A stretch of 64,000 bases of DNA from Chryseobacterium soli (lineage in GTDB: Bacteria; Bacteroidota; Bacteroidia; Flavobacteriales; Weeksellaceae). The stretch spans positions 186,001 through 250,000 of the forward strand of contig NZ_JPRH01000005.1 of the NCBI RefSeq assembly GCF_000737705.1. The letters are read 5' to 3'. Under the pieces are notes generated by a model. It was not told where the DNA came from. It did no database searches and saw nothing but the letters and a program-made list of their open reading frames with translations. Positions 18,816 to 26,880 of this stretch are shown piece after piece. A program made the position numbers and the translations under genes. Numbering within the stretch: the first letter of the stretch is position 1; each line of letters opens with the position of its first letter.

Positions 18816-19532
18816 ATGAACGTACTTAATTTACTTTTTACCAAAGACGGATTAATCTACCAGATTGCTAAAAACAAAAGCATTTTGGAGGAAAAGTCTT
18901 ATTTCGTTACCGAAGAAACTCCGGAAAATCTTATTGAAGAGAAGCTGGATGAAATTCTTATCAAGCAAAGGTTTGATGAAATCCAGGTGGTTTCAGCACT
19001 GAATCATTTTACCTTAATGCCTGAAGGATTTTCGGGGCATGAGGATGGATTCGAACTGATCGCCTATAATGCTCCCGTCGATAAGGAAAAAGAAGAGCTT
19101 ATGCTTTCTGTAAACAAGAAGTTCAGCGTTCAGTTTTATTATACTTTTCCTAAAAACTTTTACAAAAAAATAAAAGAACTGGCTGTACCGGTTCATTTTA
19201 ATTTTTCAGGAGAGAAATTTTTAAATTCTGTCAACAATAAAAGCAATAAAGAGATTCATATCAATTTGTATCATAATCAGTGTGAATTTTTCGCCATTGA
19301 CAATAAAAAAGTAATCTTATACAACAATCTGGATGTGAATTCAGAAGTTGATTTTCTTTATTTCGTCATGTTTACGTTAAGCAAAATAGGTTTCGGAATC
19401 AATGATACCAACTTCTATGCGTATGGGGAGACTACAGAAAATGAAACTTTTCTCTCTGAACTCCAGAAATTCGTAAAGAATCTCAAAATTGTATTTGATA
19501 ATATCCCTAATAAAAATTTCATTTTGAATTAA
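18816..19532 (+). CDS. DUF3822-family protein
   Basis: A 238-residue soluble protein resembling the Bacteroidota DUF3822 family, which often sits beside rsmD and is thought to have an ASKHA-like (actin/Hsp70/hexokinase) fold. Here it precedes rsmD, but a minus-strand barrel gene lies between them. No catalytic motif is visible. A terminator follows directly. Confidence 0.75.
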   Translation: MNVLNLLFTKDGLIYQIAKNKSILEEKSYFVTEETPENLIEEKLDEILIKQRFDEIQVVSALNHFTLMPEGFSGHEDGFELIAYNAPVDKEKEELMLSVNKKFSVQFYYTFPKNFYKKIKELAVPVHFNFSGEKFLNSVNNKSNKEIHINLYHNQCEFFAIDNKKVILYNNLDVNSEVDFLYFVMFTLSKIGFGINDTNFYAYGETTENETFLSELQKFVKNLKIVFDNIPNKNFILN

Positions 19533-19535
19533 ATA

Positions 19536-19566
19536 AAAAAAGGAATGCCTAGTGCATTCCTTTTTT
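19536..19566 (+). terminator. Terminator after the DUF3822 gene
   Basis: A-tract, then stem GGAATGC / GCATTCC with loop CTAGT and a T6 run; also usable on the minus strand for the convergent barrel gene. Confidence 0.9.
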
Positions 19567-19588
19567 ACATCATATAATGGTTCAATTC

Positions 19589-20800
19589 TTAAAACAAAGT
19601 GTATCCAAAAATAATTGAAAGGTTTTTGTATTTGCTTTCCATAGAAGTTCCTCCAGGTAACATATCTCTTTTAGAGTTGATTCTGAATTCCACATTATAT
19701 CTGTCTGCATATTTGTAACCAATTCCAAAAGCCATATTCATTGAAGATTTCAGTCCAGGTGTTACAAAAGTATTATCATATTCTAATTTTGATTTTTCTA
19801 AAACAGCATCAAATACACCTAAAGCATTCACGAAAATTTTAGAATTTTTATCTAAGAACATATAATATCTCAATCCCACAGGCAATTCAATAGAAGAATA
19901 TTTTATTCTAACGCCTCTGTTAGTTGATGCATCCAATATTTTGTCTGCATTGTAGTATTGGTAGGTAGGCTCTATAATAACTGCGAGTTTATTATTGTTA
20001 AAAGGCAAAACAAATTCAGCTTCAACTCCGAAACGGAAAGAAGTTTTATTATCAAAATTGGCATTATAAAAATCAGGCATTACTTTGCTCTCCACAGAAT
20101 AAGAAGAGAAATTAACTCCCGGTCTCAGGGTTACATGAAACAGATTTTTCTTTTCTGATTCTGTAATACTTTGGTAATTTACACTTCCTCCATTACAAGA
20201 ATTCGCTTTTGTAAAAAATACAGTCAGATCCTTTGTCGTGTATTTTAATACTCCTATTTCTTTTTCAATAACTTCATTACAGGTCTTCACTTCTTTAAGC
20301 TGATTTCTGTACTCGTTATTTTCTGCTACTTTGTTATCATCAATAAAATACTTTTTATAGACTAATGGAACTACAACTCCATTATCTGCCTGATAGAAAA
20401 ACAGTTTTGAAGTAGCTGAGTTATATTCGTAAAGATTGGTATCCCCCTGAACAAGAGTTTTTAAAAATACAGTCTCCTCAGTATATATCGGTGCTTTTTC
20501 CGTAGATAATGAACTCACAAAAGTGGATGAATTATCAATATTCACTTTCGACTTCACATATTTTACTTTATCGTCGATTTCGAATGATTTTACAGTGCTG
20601 ATTCTGAGTATTTCTGATTTGGAAGATTCTGAAGATTTAAACTCAAACTGGGTGGGGTTATTTTTCCAATCAAGATTTTTAATGAAACCTTCTACTTTTT
20701 GATCTTTCTCCGTAACATAAGATCCTTTTCCAAAAGAATTTTGTGCAAAAGAATTAATGAAACAACACAATGTTAGAAAAAAGAATGTCTTTTTATTCAT
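19589..20800 (-). CDS. Outer-membrane beta-barrel protein (PorT-like porin family), function unknown
   Basis: 403 residues with a Sec signal (MNKKTFFFLTLCCFINSFAQ). The N-terminal 200 residues are a soluble domain with a conserved Cys pair (CNEVIEK, NSCNGGS). The C-terminal half alternates strand and turn and ends IIFGYTLF with terminal Phe, as expected for an outer-membrane barrel. It is inserted between DUF3822 and rsmD on the opposite strand. Confidence 0.75.
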   Translation of the reverse strand: MNKKTFFFLTLCCFINSFAQNSFGKGSYVTEKDQKVEGFIKNLDWKNNPTQFEFKSSESSKSEILRISTVKSFEIDDKVKYVKSKVNIDNSSTFVSSLSTEKAPIYTEETVFLKTLVQGDTNLYEYNSATSKLFFYQADNGVVVPLVYKKYFIDDNKVAENNEYRNQLKEVKTCNEVIEKEIGVLKYTTKDLTVFFTKANSCNGGSVNYQSITESEKKNLFHVTLRPGVNFSSYSVESKVMPDFYNANFDNKTSFRFGVEAEFVLPFNNNKLAVIIEPTYQYYNADKILDASTNRGVRIKYSSIELPVGLRYYMFLDKNSKIFVNALGVFDAVLEKSKLEYDNTFVTPGLKSSMNMAFGIGYKYADRYNVEFRINSKRDMLPGGTSMESKYKNLSIIFGYTLF

Positions 20801-20819
20801 GGTATAATTTTTAAGGCTG

Positions 20820-20827
20820 CAAAAGTA
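20820..20827 (-). promoter_or_regulatory. -7 box (TACTTTTG) of the barrel gene
   Basis: The plus strand reads CAAAAGTA, 19 nt upstream of the minus-strand start codon. Confidence 0.4.
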
Positions 20828-20867
20828 TATATTTAATAAAATAAAACCGACTTTTATTTTTAATAAT

Positions 20868-20875
20868 TAACTTTG
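20868..20875 (+). promoter_or_regulatory. -7 box (TAACTTTG) abutting the rsmD start
   Basis: Perfect TAnnTTTG match ending only 4 nt before the rsmD ATG. Transcription would begin at or very near the start codon, that is, a leaderless mRNA. No -33 TTG is visible at 16-23 nt. Confidence 0.5.
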
Positions 20876-20879
20876 CAGT

Positions 20880-21455
20880 ATGTATAGAATAATCGCAGGC
20901 CGATGGAAAGCCAAAAAAATAGCCGCTCCGAAAAATTTTGATGTAAGGCCAACCACTGATTTTGCAAAAGAAGCTTTGTTCAGCATTTTGGAAAATAAGT
21001 ATGATATGCAGTCGATAGCTGCTTTGGATCTTTTCGCCGGAATCGGGTCTATTTCTTTAGAATTTGCTTCAAGAGGGTGTAAGGATGTAACTTCTGTAGA
21101 AATGAATCCTAAGCATACCAGTTTCATCAACTCTACGGCTTCTGAGCTGGACATGAGTCTGCAGGTGAATGTACAAAGAGGTGATGTCTTCGACTGGCTG
21201 AAAAAATTCAGAAACAGAAAATCTTTTGAAATTGTTTTTTCTGACGCTCCTTTCGAGATGGAGGAGAAAAAATACTACGAATTAATCTCTCTGGTACTTA
21301 ATAATAAATACCTGAAACAAAACGGAGTTCTTATCATCGAGCATCAAAGCAGAATGAAATTTGACCATCCTAATTATGTGGAGACCAGGAAATATGGAAA
21401 CATAGGTTTCAGTTTCTTTAATCCTAATAAGGAAGAAGATACCACAATAGAATAA
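20880..21455 (+). CDS. rsmD: 16S rRNA (guanine966-N2)-methyltransferase RsmD
   Basis: An SAM-dependent Rossmann methyltransferase of 191 residues. The start MYRIIAGRWKAKKI is the canonical RsmD N-terminus. SAM-binding motif DLFAGIGSISLEFASRG and RPTTDFAKEALF are present. The catalytic (D/N)PP(F/Y) motif reads DAPF here (Ala replaces the first Pro). It is convergent with the HxlR gene; their ends are adjacent at 21455/21456. Confidence 0.93.
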   Translation: MYRIIAGRWKAKKIAAPKNFDVRPTTDFAKEALFSILENKYDMQSIAALDLFAGIGSISLEFASRGCKDVTSVEMNPKHTSFINSTASELDMSLQVNVQRGDVFDWLKKFRNRKSFEIVFSDAPFEMEEKKYYELISLVLNNKYLKQNGVLIIEHQSRMKFDHPNYVETRKYGNIGFSFFNPNKEEDTTIE

Positions 21456-21812
21456 TCAGGAAACTTTTTTCTTGATTATTTTTTTTGAACTTTCAGAAGC
21501 TTCAATTCCCCATTTCGTAATTGCATTTACAACAGGCAGTAATGTTTTTCCAAAATCTGTTAAGGAATATTCTACCATCAAAGGTGGCTTTTTCGTGTAA
21601 ACCCGTCTGTTGATAATTCCATCTTCCTCCAGTTGTTTTAATTGAAGACTTAGCGTTCTTTCTGTAATGGTTGGAATTAATTTTCTTATTTCATTATATC
21701 TCTTGGGCTTATCCAGCAGATAAACCAAAATAACGGCTTTCCATTTTCCGCCTATAAATTTCATGGTCACACTGGTGCAGCATGGGTAATCTTTGTTATC
21801 TATTGTATACAT
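21456..21812 (-). CDS. HxlR-family winged-helix transcriptional regulator
   Basis: 118 residues, normal family length. The winged helix-turn-helix is visible as KWKAVILVYLLDKPKRYNEI and ITERTLSLQLKQLEEDGII. Two adjacent cysteines lie at positions 11-12, in the N-terminal region where redox-sensing HxlR proteins (YodB, HypR of Bacillus) carry their reactive Cys. It is divergent from a nitroreductase across an 85-bp spacer with an 8-bp sequence repeated in inverted orientation near each start. Control of that gene and of itself is the natural inference. Confidence 0.92.
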   Translation of the reverse strand: MYTIDNKDYPCCTSVTMKFIGGKWKAVILVYLLDKPKRYNEIRKLIPTITERTLSLQLKQLEEDGIINRRVYTKKPPLMVEYSLTDFGKTLLPVVNAITKWGIEASESSKKIIKKKVS

Positions 21813-21815
21813 TTT

Positions 21816-21823
21816 TATACTAT
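21816..21823. promoter_or_regulatory. Candidate HxlR operator copy 1 (TATACTAT)
   Basis: The reverse complement of ATAGTATA at 21884-21891. It lies just upstream of the hxlR-type start codon. Confidence 0.4.
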
Positions 21824-21838
21824 CCTTTTTTACCGTTA

Positions 21839-21869
21839 TTGCAAAGTTACTAAACTTAAATTAATTTTG
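21839..21869 (+). promoter_or_regulatory. Nitroreductase promoter
   Basis: TTG at 21839-21841, 20-nt spacer, TAATTTTG at 21862-21869: a textbook flavobacterial promoter. A minus-strand -7 box for the regulator (TAACTTTG, plus-strand CAAAGTTA at 21842-21849) lies inside it, so the two promoters overlap. Confidence 0.7.
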
Positions 21870-21871
21870 TA

Positions 21872-21891
21872 ACTATAAAAAATATAGTATA
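21872..21891. promoter_or_regulatory. Candidate HxlR operator copy 2
   Basis: ACTATA (21872-21877), N5, TATAGT (21883-21888) is a palindrome overlapping ATAGTATA (21884-21891). It sits between the -7 box and the nitroreductase ATG, where a bound repressor would block transcription. Confidence 0.45.
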
Positions 21892-21897
21892 AATATT

Positions 21898-22497
21898 ATG
21901 AACTTTTTAGAAAAAATGAAATCAAGATATACTGTTAAAAAGTATAATCCACAAGGGAAAATCAGTGAAGATAAAATTCAGCAGCTGAAAGAAATAGTAC
22001 AGCTAAGTCCATCTTCCATCAACAGCCAGCCATGGAACTTTGTTTTTGTAAGTGATTCTGTTATTAAAGAACAATTAGGCGAGGCATCGTATTGGAATAA
22101 AGAAAAAATAGTGGAAAGCAGCCACCTGATCGTTTTTCAGGTTTTAAAACATGCTGAGGATTTTGAGAAACAAATTGAAGGAAGGTTACCTGAAGGTTCC
22201 GTCAATTTTTACAAAAATTTTGTAAAAACAAAAGGGGAAGCTGCGGTCAAATCATGGATGGGTCATCAGGTTTATCTTTCTCTGGGCGTTTTACTTGCTG
22301 CATGTGCTGAAATGGGCATAGATTCTACCCCGATGGAGGGAATTGATCCCGATCAGTATGATATCATTTTAAACAATGAAAAATATGAAACCTTATTTGC
22401 GGTAGCCTTAGGAGTTAAAGCTGAAAATGACAGTAATCAACCCAATATAACCCCTAAAACAAGACAAAATAAAGAACAGGTCATTGTAGAATTATAA
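21898..22497 (+). CDS. Nitroreductase-family NAD(P)H-dependent oxidoreductase
   Basis: An FMN enzyme of 199 residues. The N-terminus MKSRYTVKKYNPQG has the RxxxxY-type FMN contact, LSPSSINSQPWNF is the characteristic SPSxxNxQPW motif, and a C-terminal segment around ALGVKAEND follows. It likely reduces quinones or nitro compounds, consistent with control by the divergent HxlR regulator. A terminator follows at 22501. Confidence 0.92.
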   Translation: MNFLEKMKSRYTVKKYNPQGKISEDKIQQLKEIVQLSPSSINSQPWNFVFVSDSVIKEQLGEASYWNKEKIVESSHLIVFQVLKHAEDFEKQIEGRLPEGSVNFYKNFVKTKGEAAVKSWMGHQVYLSLGVLLAACAEMGIDSTPMEGIDPDQYDIILNNEKYETLFAVALGVKAENDSNQPNITPKTRQNKEQVIVEL

Positions 22498-22500
22498 GAA

Positions 22501-22527
22501 AAAAGACTCATTGAATGAGTCTTTTTT
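22501..22527 (+). terminator. Terminator of the nitroreductase gene
   Basis: A perfect 11-bp stem, AAAAGACTCAT / ATGAGTCTTTT, loop TGA, T-run after. Confidence 0.92.
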
Positions 22528-22562
22528 GTATTCCGTAAGTCAATTTACTTATTGTAGATCTG

Positions 22563-23393
22563 TTATAAAACTTTCAACTCCAAATCAATGGTCTTTCCAA
22601 AGAATTTTTTGGAAATTTTCTCAAAGTTCTTGGTAAGGTCAGAAAGATAGAAATGATAATTAGGTTTCTGATTATGTTGATTCAGAAGGTTATATTTATC
22701 CAGAATGATCTTCAAATGATTGGCTACAATATTCGGAGAATCAATAACCCGTACACGGTTTCCGTAATACTGTTTGATCTCATCAATCAGTAAAGGATAG
22801 TGAGTACATCCTAAAATCAGGGTTTCAATATTTTTCAGCTTGCTATTGCTTAAATAATTGTAGATAATGGCATGGGTAATCGGATGGTTTTTGAAACCTT
22901 CTTCAATAGCGGGAACTAATAATGGGGTTGCCAGCTCATCTACTTTAATCCATTTATTATGTTTTCTGATACTCTTTTTGTAAAGGCCTGAATTCACCGT
23001 TGCCTTTGTAGCAATGACTCCAACGTTAGTGTGGATTTCATACGACACTTTTTCAGCTACCGGATTGATTACGTCTATCACCGGAATCTTACCTGCAACA
23101 GACTGCATCACCTCGTTCAAAGCATTAGCGGTTGCCGTATTGCAGGCAATGACAATCGCTTTACAGTTTTGCTCGAGCAAAAAATTGGTGATCTTTGTAG
23201 AATATTCAATGATTGCTTCCTTGGATTTTTCGCCATATGGAAGATGCTTGGTATCGCCAAAATAGATCAGGTCTTCGTTCGGAAGTAATCTTTTGATTTC
23301 TTTAGCTACCGTCAAACCTCCCACTCCGCTATCAAAAATCCCGATAGGCTGGCTTGACGAAAGATGCGAATAATCTTGTTTTTTAGTTTTCAA
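22563..23393 (-). CDS. murI: Glutamate racemase
   Basis: Makes D-glutamate for peptidoglycan. Both catalytic cysteines are present in VIACNTATAN and LGCTHYPLL; the N-terminus has GIFDSGVGGLTVAKEI. The frame is open to a TTG at 23414, but that TTG is part of a -7 box (TATTTTTG on the minus strand), so I choose the TTG at 23393, giving 276 residues. It is the last gene of a minus-strand cluster with hemW, but separated by about 160 bp and with its own promoter. Confidence 0.93.
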   Translation of the reverse strand: MKTKKQDYSHLSSSQPIGIFDSGVGGLTVAKEIKRLLPNEDLIYFGDTKHLPYGEKSKEAIIEYSTKITNFLLEQNCKAIVIACNTATANALNEVMQSVAGKIPVIDVINPVAEKVSYEIHTNVGVIATKATVNSGLYKKSIRKHNKWIKVDELATPLLVPAIEEGFKNHPITHAIIYNYLSNSKLKNIETLILGCTHYPLLIDEIKQYYGNRVRVIDSPNIVANHLKIILDKYNLLNQHNQKPNYHFYLSDLTKNFEKISKKFFGKTIDLELKVL

Positions 23394-23411
23394 ATGAGCT
23401 GAGATTTGATA

Positions 23412-23419
23412 CAAAAATA
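23412..23419 (-). promoter_or_regulatory. -7 box (TATTTTTG) of murI
   Basis: The plus strand reads CAAAAATA. It overlaps the farther possible TTG start and lies 18 nt from the chosen one. The position where a -33 would be is occupied by a heptamer array. Confidence 0.5.
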
Positions 23420-23423
23420 CAAA

Positions 23424-23458
23424 GATTTTAGATTTTAGATTCCAGATTTTATACTTTA
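23424..23458. repeat. Degenerate heptanucleotide tandem array upstream of murI
   Basis: Five contiguous 7-mers; GATTTTA occurs three times exactly (23424, 23431, 23445), with GATTCCA and TACTTTA as variants. It begins 5 nt beyond the murI -7 box. The remainder of the murI-hemW spacer (23459-23556) shows nothing else. Confidence 0.6.
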
Positions 23459-23556
23459 TTTACGCCAGATCTCCAATCAACAGACAATATGGATTAAAAT
23501 TGATCGCCATACGCTTTATAAATTGAAGGATATGCTCCTGTTCAGGGATAAAAATA

Positions 23557-24681
23557 TTATACAATAAACAAATCAGAGGCAATTCCATCCGCCATAAACC
23601 AATGTTTTTCCGGAATTTTCAGATGATTTTTTTCAACAATTAAAATACCTTCTTCTATTTTCGATTTTATTTCACGTTGAAATTGTTCAAGAATTCGCTC
23701 CGAAAATTTATTATTCAGGCTGTCAAGGTCAACTCCCCAGATGGTTCTCAACCCAATCATGATCATTTCATTGAACTGGTCTTCCTGTGAAAGGACTTCT
23801 TCTTCTTTAGCCAAAGAATTAAAAGTTAATTTTTTATTATACTGCTGATTATTGGCAACATTCCAGCTGCGCACATCAAAACCGTTGTATGAATGGGCAG
23901 ACGGGCCTATTCCCAAATATTCTTTATACTTCCAATACGCAGAGTTATGCCTGGAATAAAAGCCCGGTTTTGCAAAATTGGAAACTTCATAATGCTCAAA
24001 ACCGTTCTCTTTTAAAAAGTCTGACAAGTAATAAAATTCCCTATTCTGCTCTTCCTCTTTGGGTTTGGCAACTTTCCCTTTTAGAATCCAGTCGTTTAAA
24101 GCGGTTTTCGGCTCTACTGTCAATGCATAGGAGGAAATATGAGGTACTTCCAAAGCAATCGTTTTTTTCAGATTTTCTTTCCATATCTCAAGATTGGAAG
24201 TTGGTGAACCGTAAATTAAATCGATACTTAAATTTTCAAATCCAAAATCCTGTGCTCTTTTTATAGAACCTTCTGCATCAGCAGCATTATGAGCACGATT
24301 CATAAATCTCAGATCTTCATCAAAAAAGCTCTGTGTACCTATTGAAAGTCTATTAACCGGCGAATTGGATAGCTGCTTGAGAAAGTTCTTATCCAGATCA
24401 TCGGGATTGGCTTCCAGGGTGATCTCTATATCTTTTTCAAAACTGAAATACCGTAAAACTTCGTCTATTAAAGAATTGATTTCGTCTGCAGAAAGAATAG
24501 AGGGTGTTCCGCCTCCAAAATACAGAGACTGCAGGGATTTATTTTCGAGTTCATCTTTCCTGAGAAAAATTTCTTTCTTCATGGCAGCAAGCATTTCATC
24601 TTTAAACTGTAAAGAAGTTGAAAAATGGAAATTGCAATAGCTGCACTTTTGTTTGCAGAAAGGGATGTGAATATATATCAT
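23557..24681 (-). CDS. hemW: HemW, radical SAM heme chaperone (coproporphyrinogen III oxidase-like)
   Basis: 374 residues from the ATG at 24681, starting MIYIHIPFCKQKCSYCNF with the CxxxCxxC iron-sulfur motif (the last Cys followed by NF as in HemW). YFGGGTPS and the GxGxx-type SIGTQSF motif are also present. The 30 nt upstream in frame contain the terminator of the preceding gene, which rules out the longer start. HemW delivers heme; it lacks true HemN activity. Confidence 0.93.
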   Translation of the reverse strand: MIYIHIPFCKQKCSYCNFHFSTSLQFKDEMLAAMKKEIFLRKDELENKSLQSLYFGGGTPSILSADEINSLIDEVLRYFSFEKDIEITLEANPDDLDKNFLKQLSNSPVNRLSIGTQSFFDEDLRFMNRAHNAADAEGSIKRAQDFGFENLSIDLIYGSPTSNLEIWKENLKKTIALEVPHISSYALTVEPKTALNDWILKGKVAKPKEEEQNREFYYLSDFLKENGFEHYEVSNFAKPGFYSRHNSAYWKYKEYLGIGPSAHSYNGFDVRSWNVANNQQYNKKLTFNSLAKEEEVLSQEDQFNEMIMIGLRTIWGVDLDSLNNKFSERILEQFQREIKSKIEEGILIVEKNHLKIPEKHWFMADGIASDLFIV

Positions 24682-24708
24682 AAAAAAAGCTCTGAAAAAT
24701 TCAGAGCT
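24682..24708 (-). terminator. Terminator between PorP/SprF gene and hemW
   Basis: 8-bp stem AGCTCTGA / TCAGAGCT, loop of 5; the T7 run on the minus strand ends next to the hemW ATG. Confidence 0.85.
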
Positions 24709-24731
24709 CAAATTTATTTAAATTAAATTGA

Positions 24732-25682
24732 TTAATATCTAAATCCTCTATGATTAATAAAGTTATCAAAGTTATAACCAAGGCCTAGCATAAAGCTATT
24801 TCCACCATAGCTCTGAATGTCAGACATTCCGAGGTTGTAGGTAGCGCCAATCATAAATTTGTTAAATCTTACTTTAACGATTGGAGAAACACTTAATTGT
24901 TGTTGGTCAAATCTATTCTGAACAGAACGGTAACTTACCCCAAAAGAGAATGCATTGATTTCATTCGAAAAAGTAGCCATTAGGTTATAATCTACCATTC
25001 TTGTTGAATTGGTATTTAAATTCACCAATACAGAAGGAGTTAAAGCAATATTATCTGCAATATTCCAGTTGTATCCAAGGTTTAAGAAAAACTTGATTGG
25101 AGAAGGCTCATAGTTGTTAACAATAGAAGCATCGTTGCTCAATGCGATATCGTTTACAGAAACACCTCCAAAGATATTTTTATAAGTTGCTGCTAAACCA
25201 AAGTTTGCGTAAGCCATAAAGATATTACTCTCATTACCTTGTAATAAAGGATCTCCACCATCTTCTGTATTAATTTTTGAATAATCAAAATTCATATTAT
25301 ACAAAGTTACACTGGTACCGAAAGAGAACTGGTCTTTTCTGTCTCCTTCACTACTTAATGGAATAAAATATGAAGCACCTGCTGTAATTCCACCAGCAGA
25401 AATAGGCCCATTGCTGTCTCTAAACACAGAAATACCAGCACCCACTCTATCGAAGATATTCGCATTGATCCCTATTGACTGAACACTTGGGGATTCGCTA
25501 AACTTTGAAAATTGTTGTTGATAATTGGCGTTGAGCTGTACGTAATCTGTCTTTCCGTATTGAGCTGGGTTGAACAGGAACTCACCATCCAAAAGATATT
25601 GCTGATAGTATGGTAGTGATTCTTGTGCTTTGTATGCATTCGACAAAAGAGCTAAACATACGATAGCATATAGTTTTCTCAT
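24732..25682 (-). CDS. PorP/SprF-family type IX secretion-associated outer-membrane protein
   Basis: 316 residues from the ATG at 25682 (a TTG at 25700 is possible but poorer). It has a Sec signal (MRKLYAIVCLALLSNAYKAQ), then the family hallmark PYYQQYLLDGEFLFNPAQYG and a barrel of repeated FG-rich strands. PorP/SprF proteins help surface display of T9SS cargo and usually pair with a large adhesin such as SprB. No such partner is present here; the neighbours are rluD-type and hemW. Confidence 0.88.
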   Translation of the reverse strand: MRKLYAIVCLALLSNAYKAQESLPYYQQYLLDGEFLFNPAQYGKTDYVQLNANYQQQFSKFSESPSVQSIGINANIFDRVGAGISVFRDSNGPISAGGITAGASYFIPLSSEGDRKDQFSFGTSVTLYNMNFDYSKINTEDGGDPLLQGNESNIFMAYANFGLAATYKNIFGGVSVNDIALSNDASIVNNYEPSPIKFFLNLGYNWNIADNIALTPSVLVNLNTNSTRMVDYNLMATFSNEINAFSFGVSYRSVQNRFDQQQLSVSPIVKVRFNKFMIGATYNLGMSDIQSYGGNSFMLGLGYNFDNFINHRGFRY

Positions 25683-25705
25683 AACAAATCTTGATTTCAA
25701 TTCAA

Positions 25706-25713
25706 CAAATATA
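25706..25713 (-). promoter_or_regulatory. -7 box (TATATTTG) of the PorP/SprF gene
   Basis: The plus strand reads CAAATATA, 23 nt before the chosen ATG; it would precede and exclude neither start, but favours 25682. Confidence 0.45.
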
Positions 25714-25733
25714 AAAAAATTCTCAATATATTT

Positions 25734-26807
25734 TTAGTTTTCTAAATAAATTCTCCATTTTTTTACAGCATCCGTCATATCTTGAGGCATTGGGCTCTCA
25801 AAATACAATTCCTTTTTCGTCGTTGGATGTATAAACCCTAAAGTATGGGCATGAAGCGCATGCCTTGGCAAAATATCGAAAACGTTTTTTATAAACTGCT
25901 TATACTTAGGTAGGTTAACTCCGCGCAAAGGCGTATGTCCTTCATATCGTTCGTCATTAAACAAAGTATGGCCGATGTGTTTAAAATGTGCTCTGATTTG
26001 GTGGGTTCTTCCGGTTTCAAGTTTACATTCCACCCAGGTCATGTATCGAAACCTCTCTAAAACCTTGTAATGGGTCACCGCATGCTTGCCATGGCTTCCA
26101 TCTTCGTAAACCGACATCTGCATCCTGTTTTTAGGATGCCTCCCGATATGACCCTTTATCGTGCCTTCATCTTCCTGCAGATTTCCCCATACAAATGCCC
26201 AGTATAATCTTTTGGTCGTTCTGTTAAAAAACTGCTTGGCCAAAAAGCTTAATGCATATTCATTTTTAGCAATTACTAAAAGTCCGGAAGTATCTTTATC
26301 TATCCGGTGAACCAATCCTACTCTGTCAAGATCAGATTTAGCTCCGTTTTTTTCGAAATGAAATGCCAGCGCATTCACTAAAGTCCCATCCCAGTTTCCA
26401 AAGCCAGGATGCACCACCATCCCAGGTTCTTTATCTACCACCACAAGATCATCATCTTCATATATAATATTGATTGGAATATCCTGAGGAATGATTACAT
26501 TTTCTCTCGGCGGGTGAGCAAGCAGTACAGAGATCTGATCTCCGGGCTTCACACGGTAGTTTTGTTTTACGGGTATTCCGTTTACCACCACATTTCCGGC
26601 TCTGCAGGTTTGGGAAATTTTATTTCTTGAGGAGTTTTGTCTGTATATTAATAGGAATTTATCAATTCTCAGCGGCTCCTGCTTATTATCAACAGTGATA
26701 TTAAGATGTTCATACAATCCTTTATTTTCCTCATCGATATCAACGGTATCAATTGTTCCGGAATCTAATAATTCTTCATCTAAAAAATCCTCGTTATCTT
26801 CTGCCAT
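25734..26807 (-). CDS. RluD-family pseudouridine synthase
   Basis: 357 residues. An acidic N-terminal extension (about 30 residues) is followed by an S4 RNA-binding domain (about 40-100, RIDKFLLIYRQNSSRNKI). The catalytic domain has the HRIDKDTSGLL motif containing the nucleophilic Asp, and GRTHQIRAHF. This is an RluC/RluD-type 23S rRNA modifier; the exact uridines cannot be told from sequence. It is downstream of the PASTA gene on the same strand. Confidence 0.92.
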   Translation of the reverse strand: MAEDNEDFLDEELLDSGTIDTVDIDEENKGLYEHLNITVDNKQEPLRIDKFLLIYRQNSSRNKISQTCRAGNVVVNGIPVKQNYRVKPGDQISVLLAHPPRENVIIPQDIPINIIYEDDDLVVVDKEPGMVVHPGFGNWDGTLVNALAFHFEKNGAKSDLDRVGLVHRIDKDTSGLLVIAKNEYALSFLAKQFFNRTTKRLYWAFVWGNLQEDEGTIKGHIGRHPKNRMQMSVYEDGSHGKHAVTHYKVLERFRYMTWVECKLETGRTHQIRAHFKHIGHTLFNDERYEGHTPLRGVNLPKYKQFIKNVFDILPRHALHAHTLGFIHPTTKKELYFESPMPQDMTDAVKKWRIYLEN

Positions 26808-26829
26808 TCTTTTTTATTTTTACGCAAAA

Positions 26830-26856
26830 GGCTTCAACGTTTTGAAAGTTGAAGCC
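26830..26856 (-). terminator. Hairpin between PASTA and RluD-type genes
   Basis: 9-bp stem GGCTTCAAC / GTTGAAGCC with a 9-nt loop, followed on the minus strand by only a short T-run. Likely a weak terminator or attenuator inside a shared operon. Confidence 0.55.
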
Positions 26857-26880
26857 TATATTTTTTATAATAATTATATG

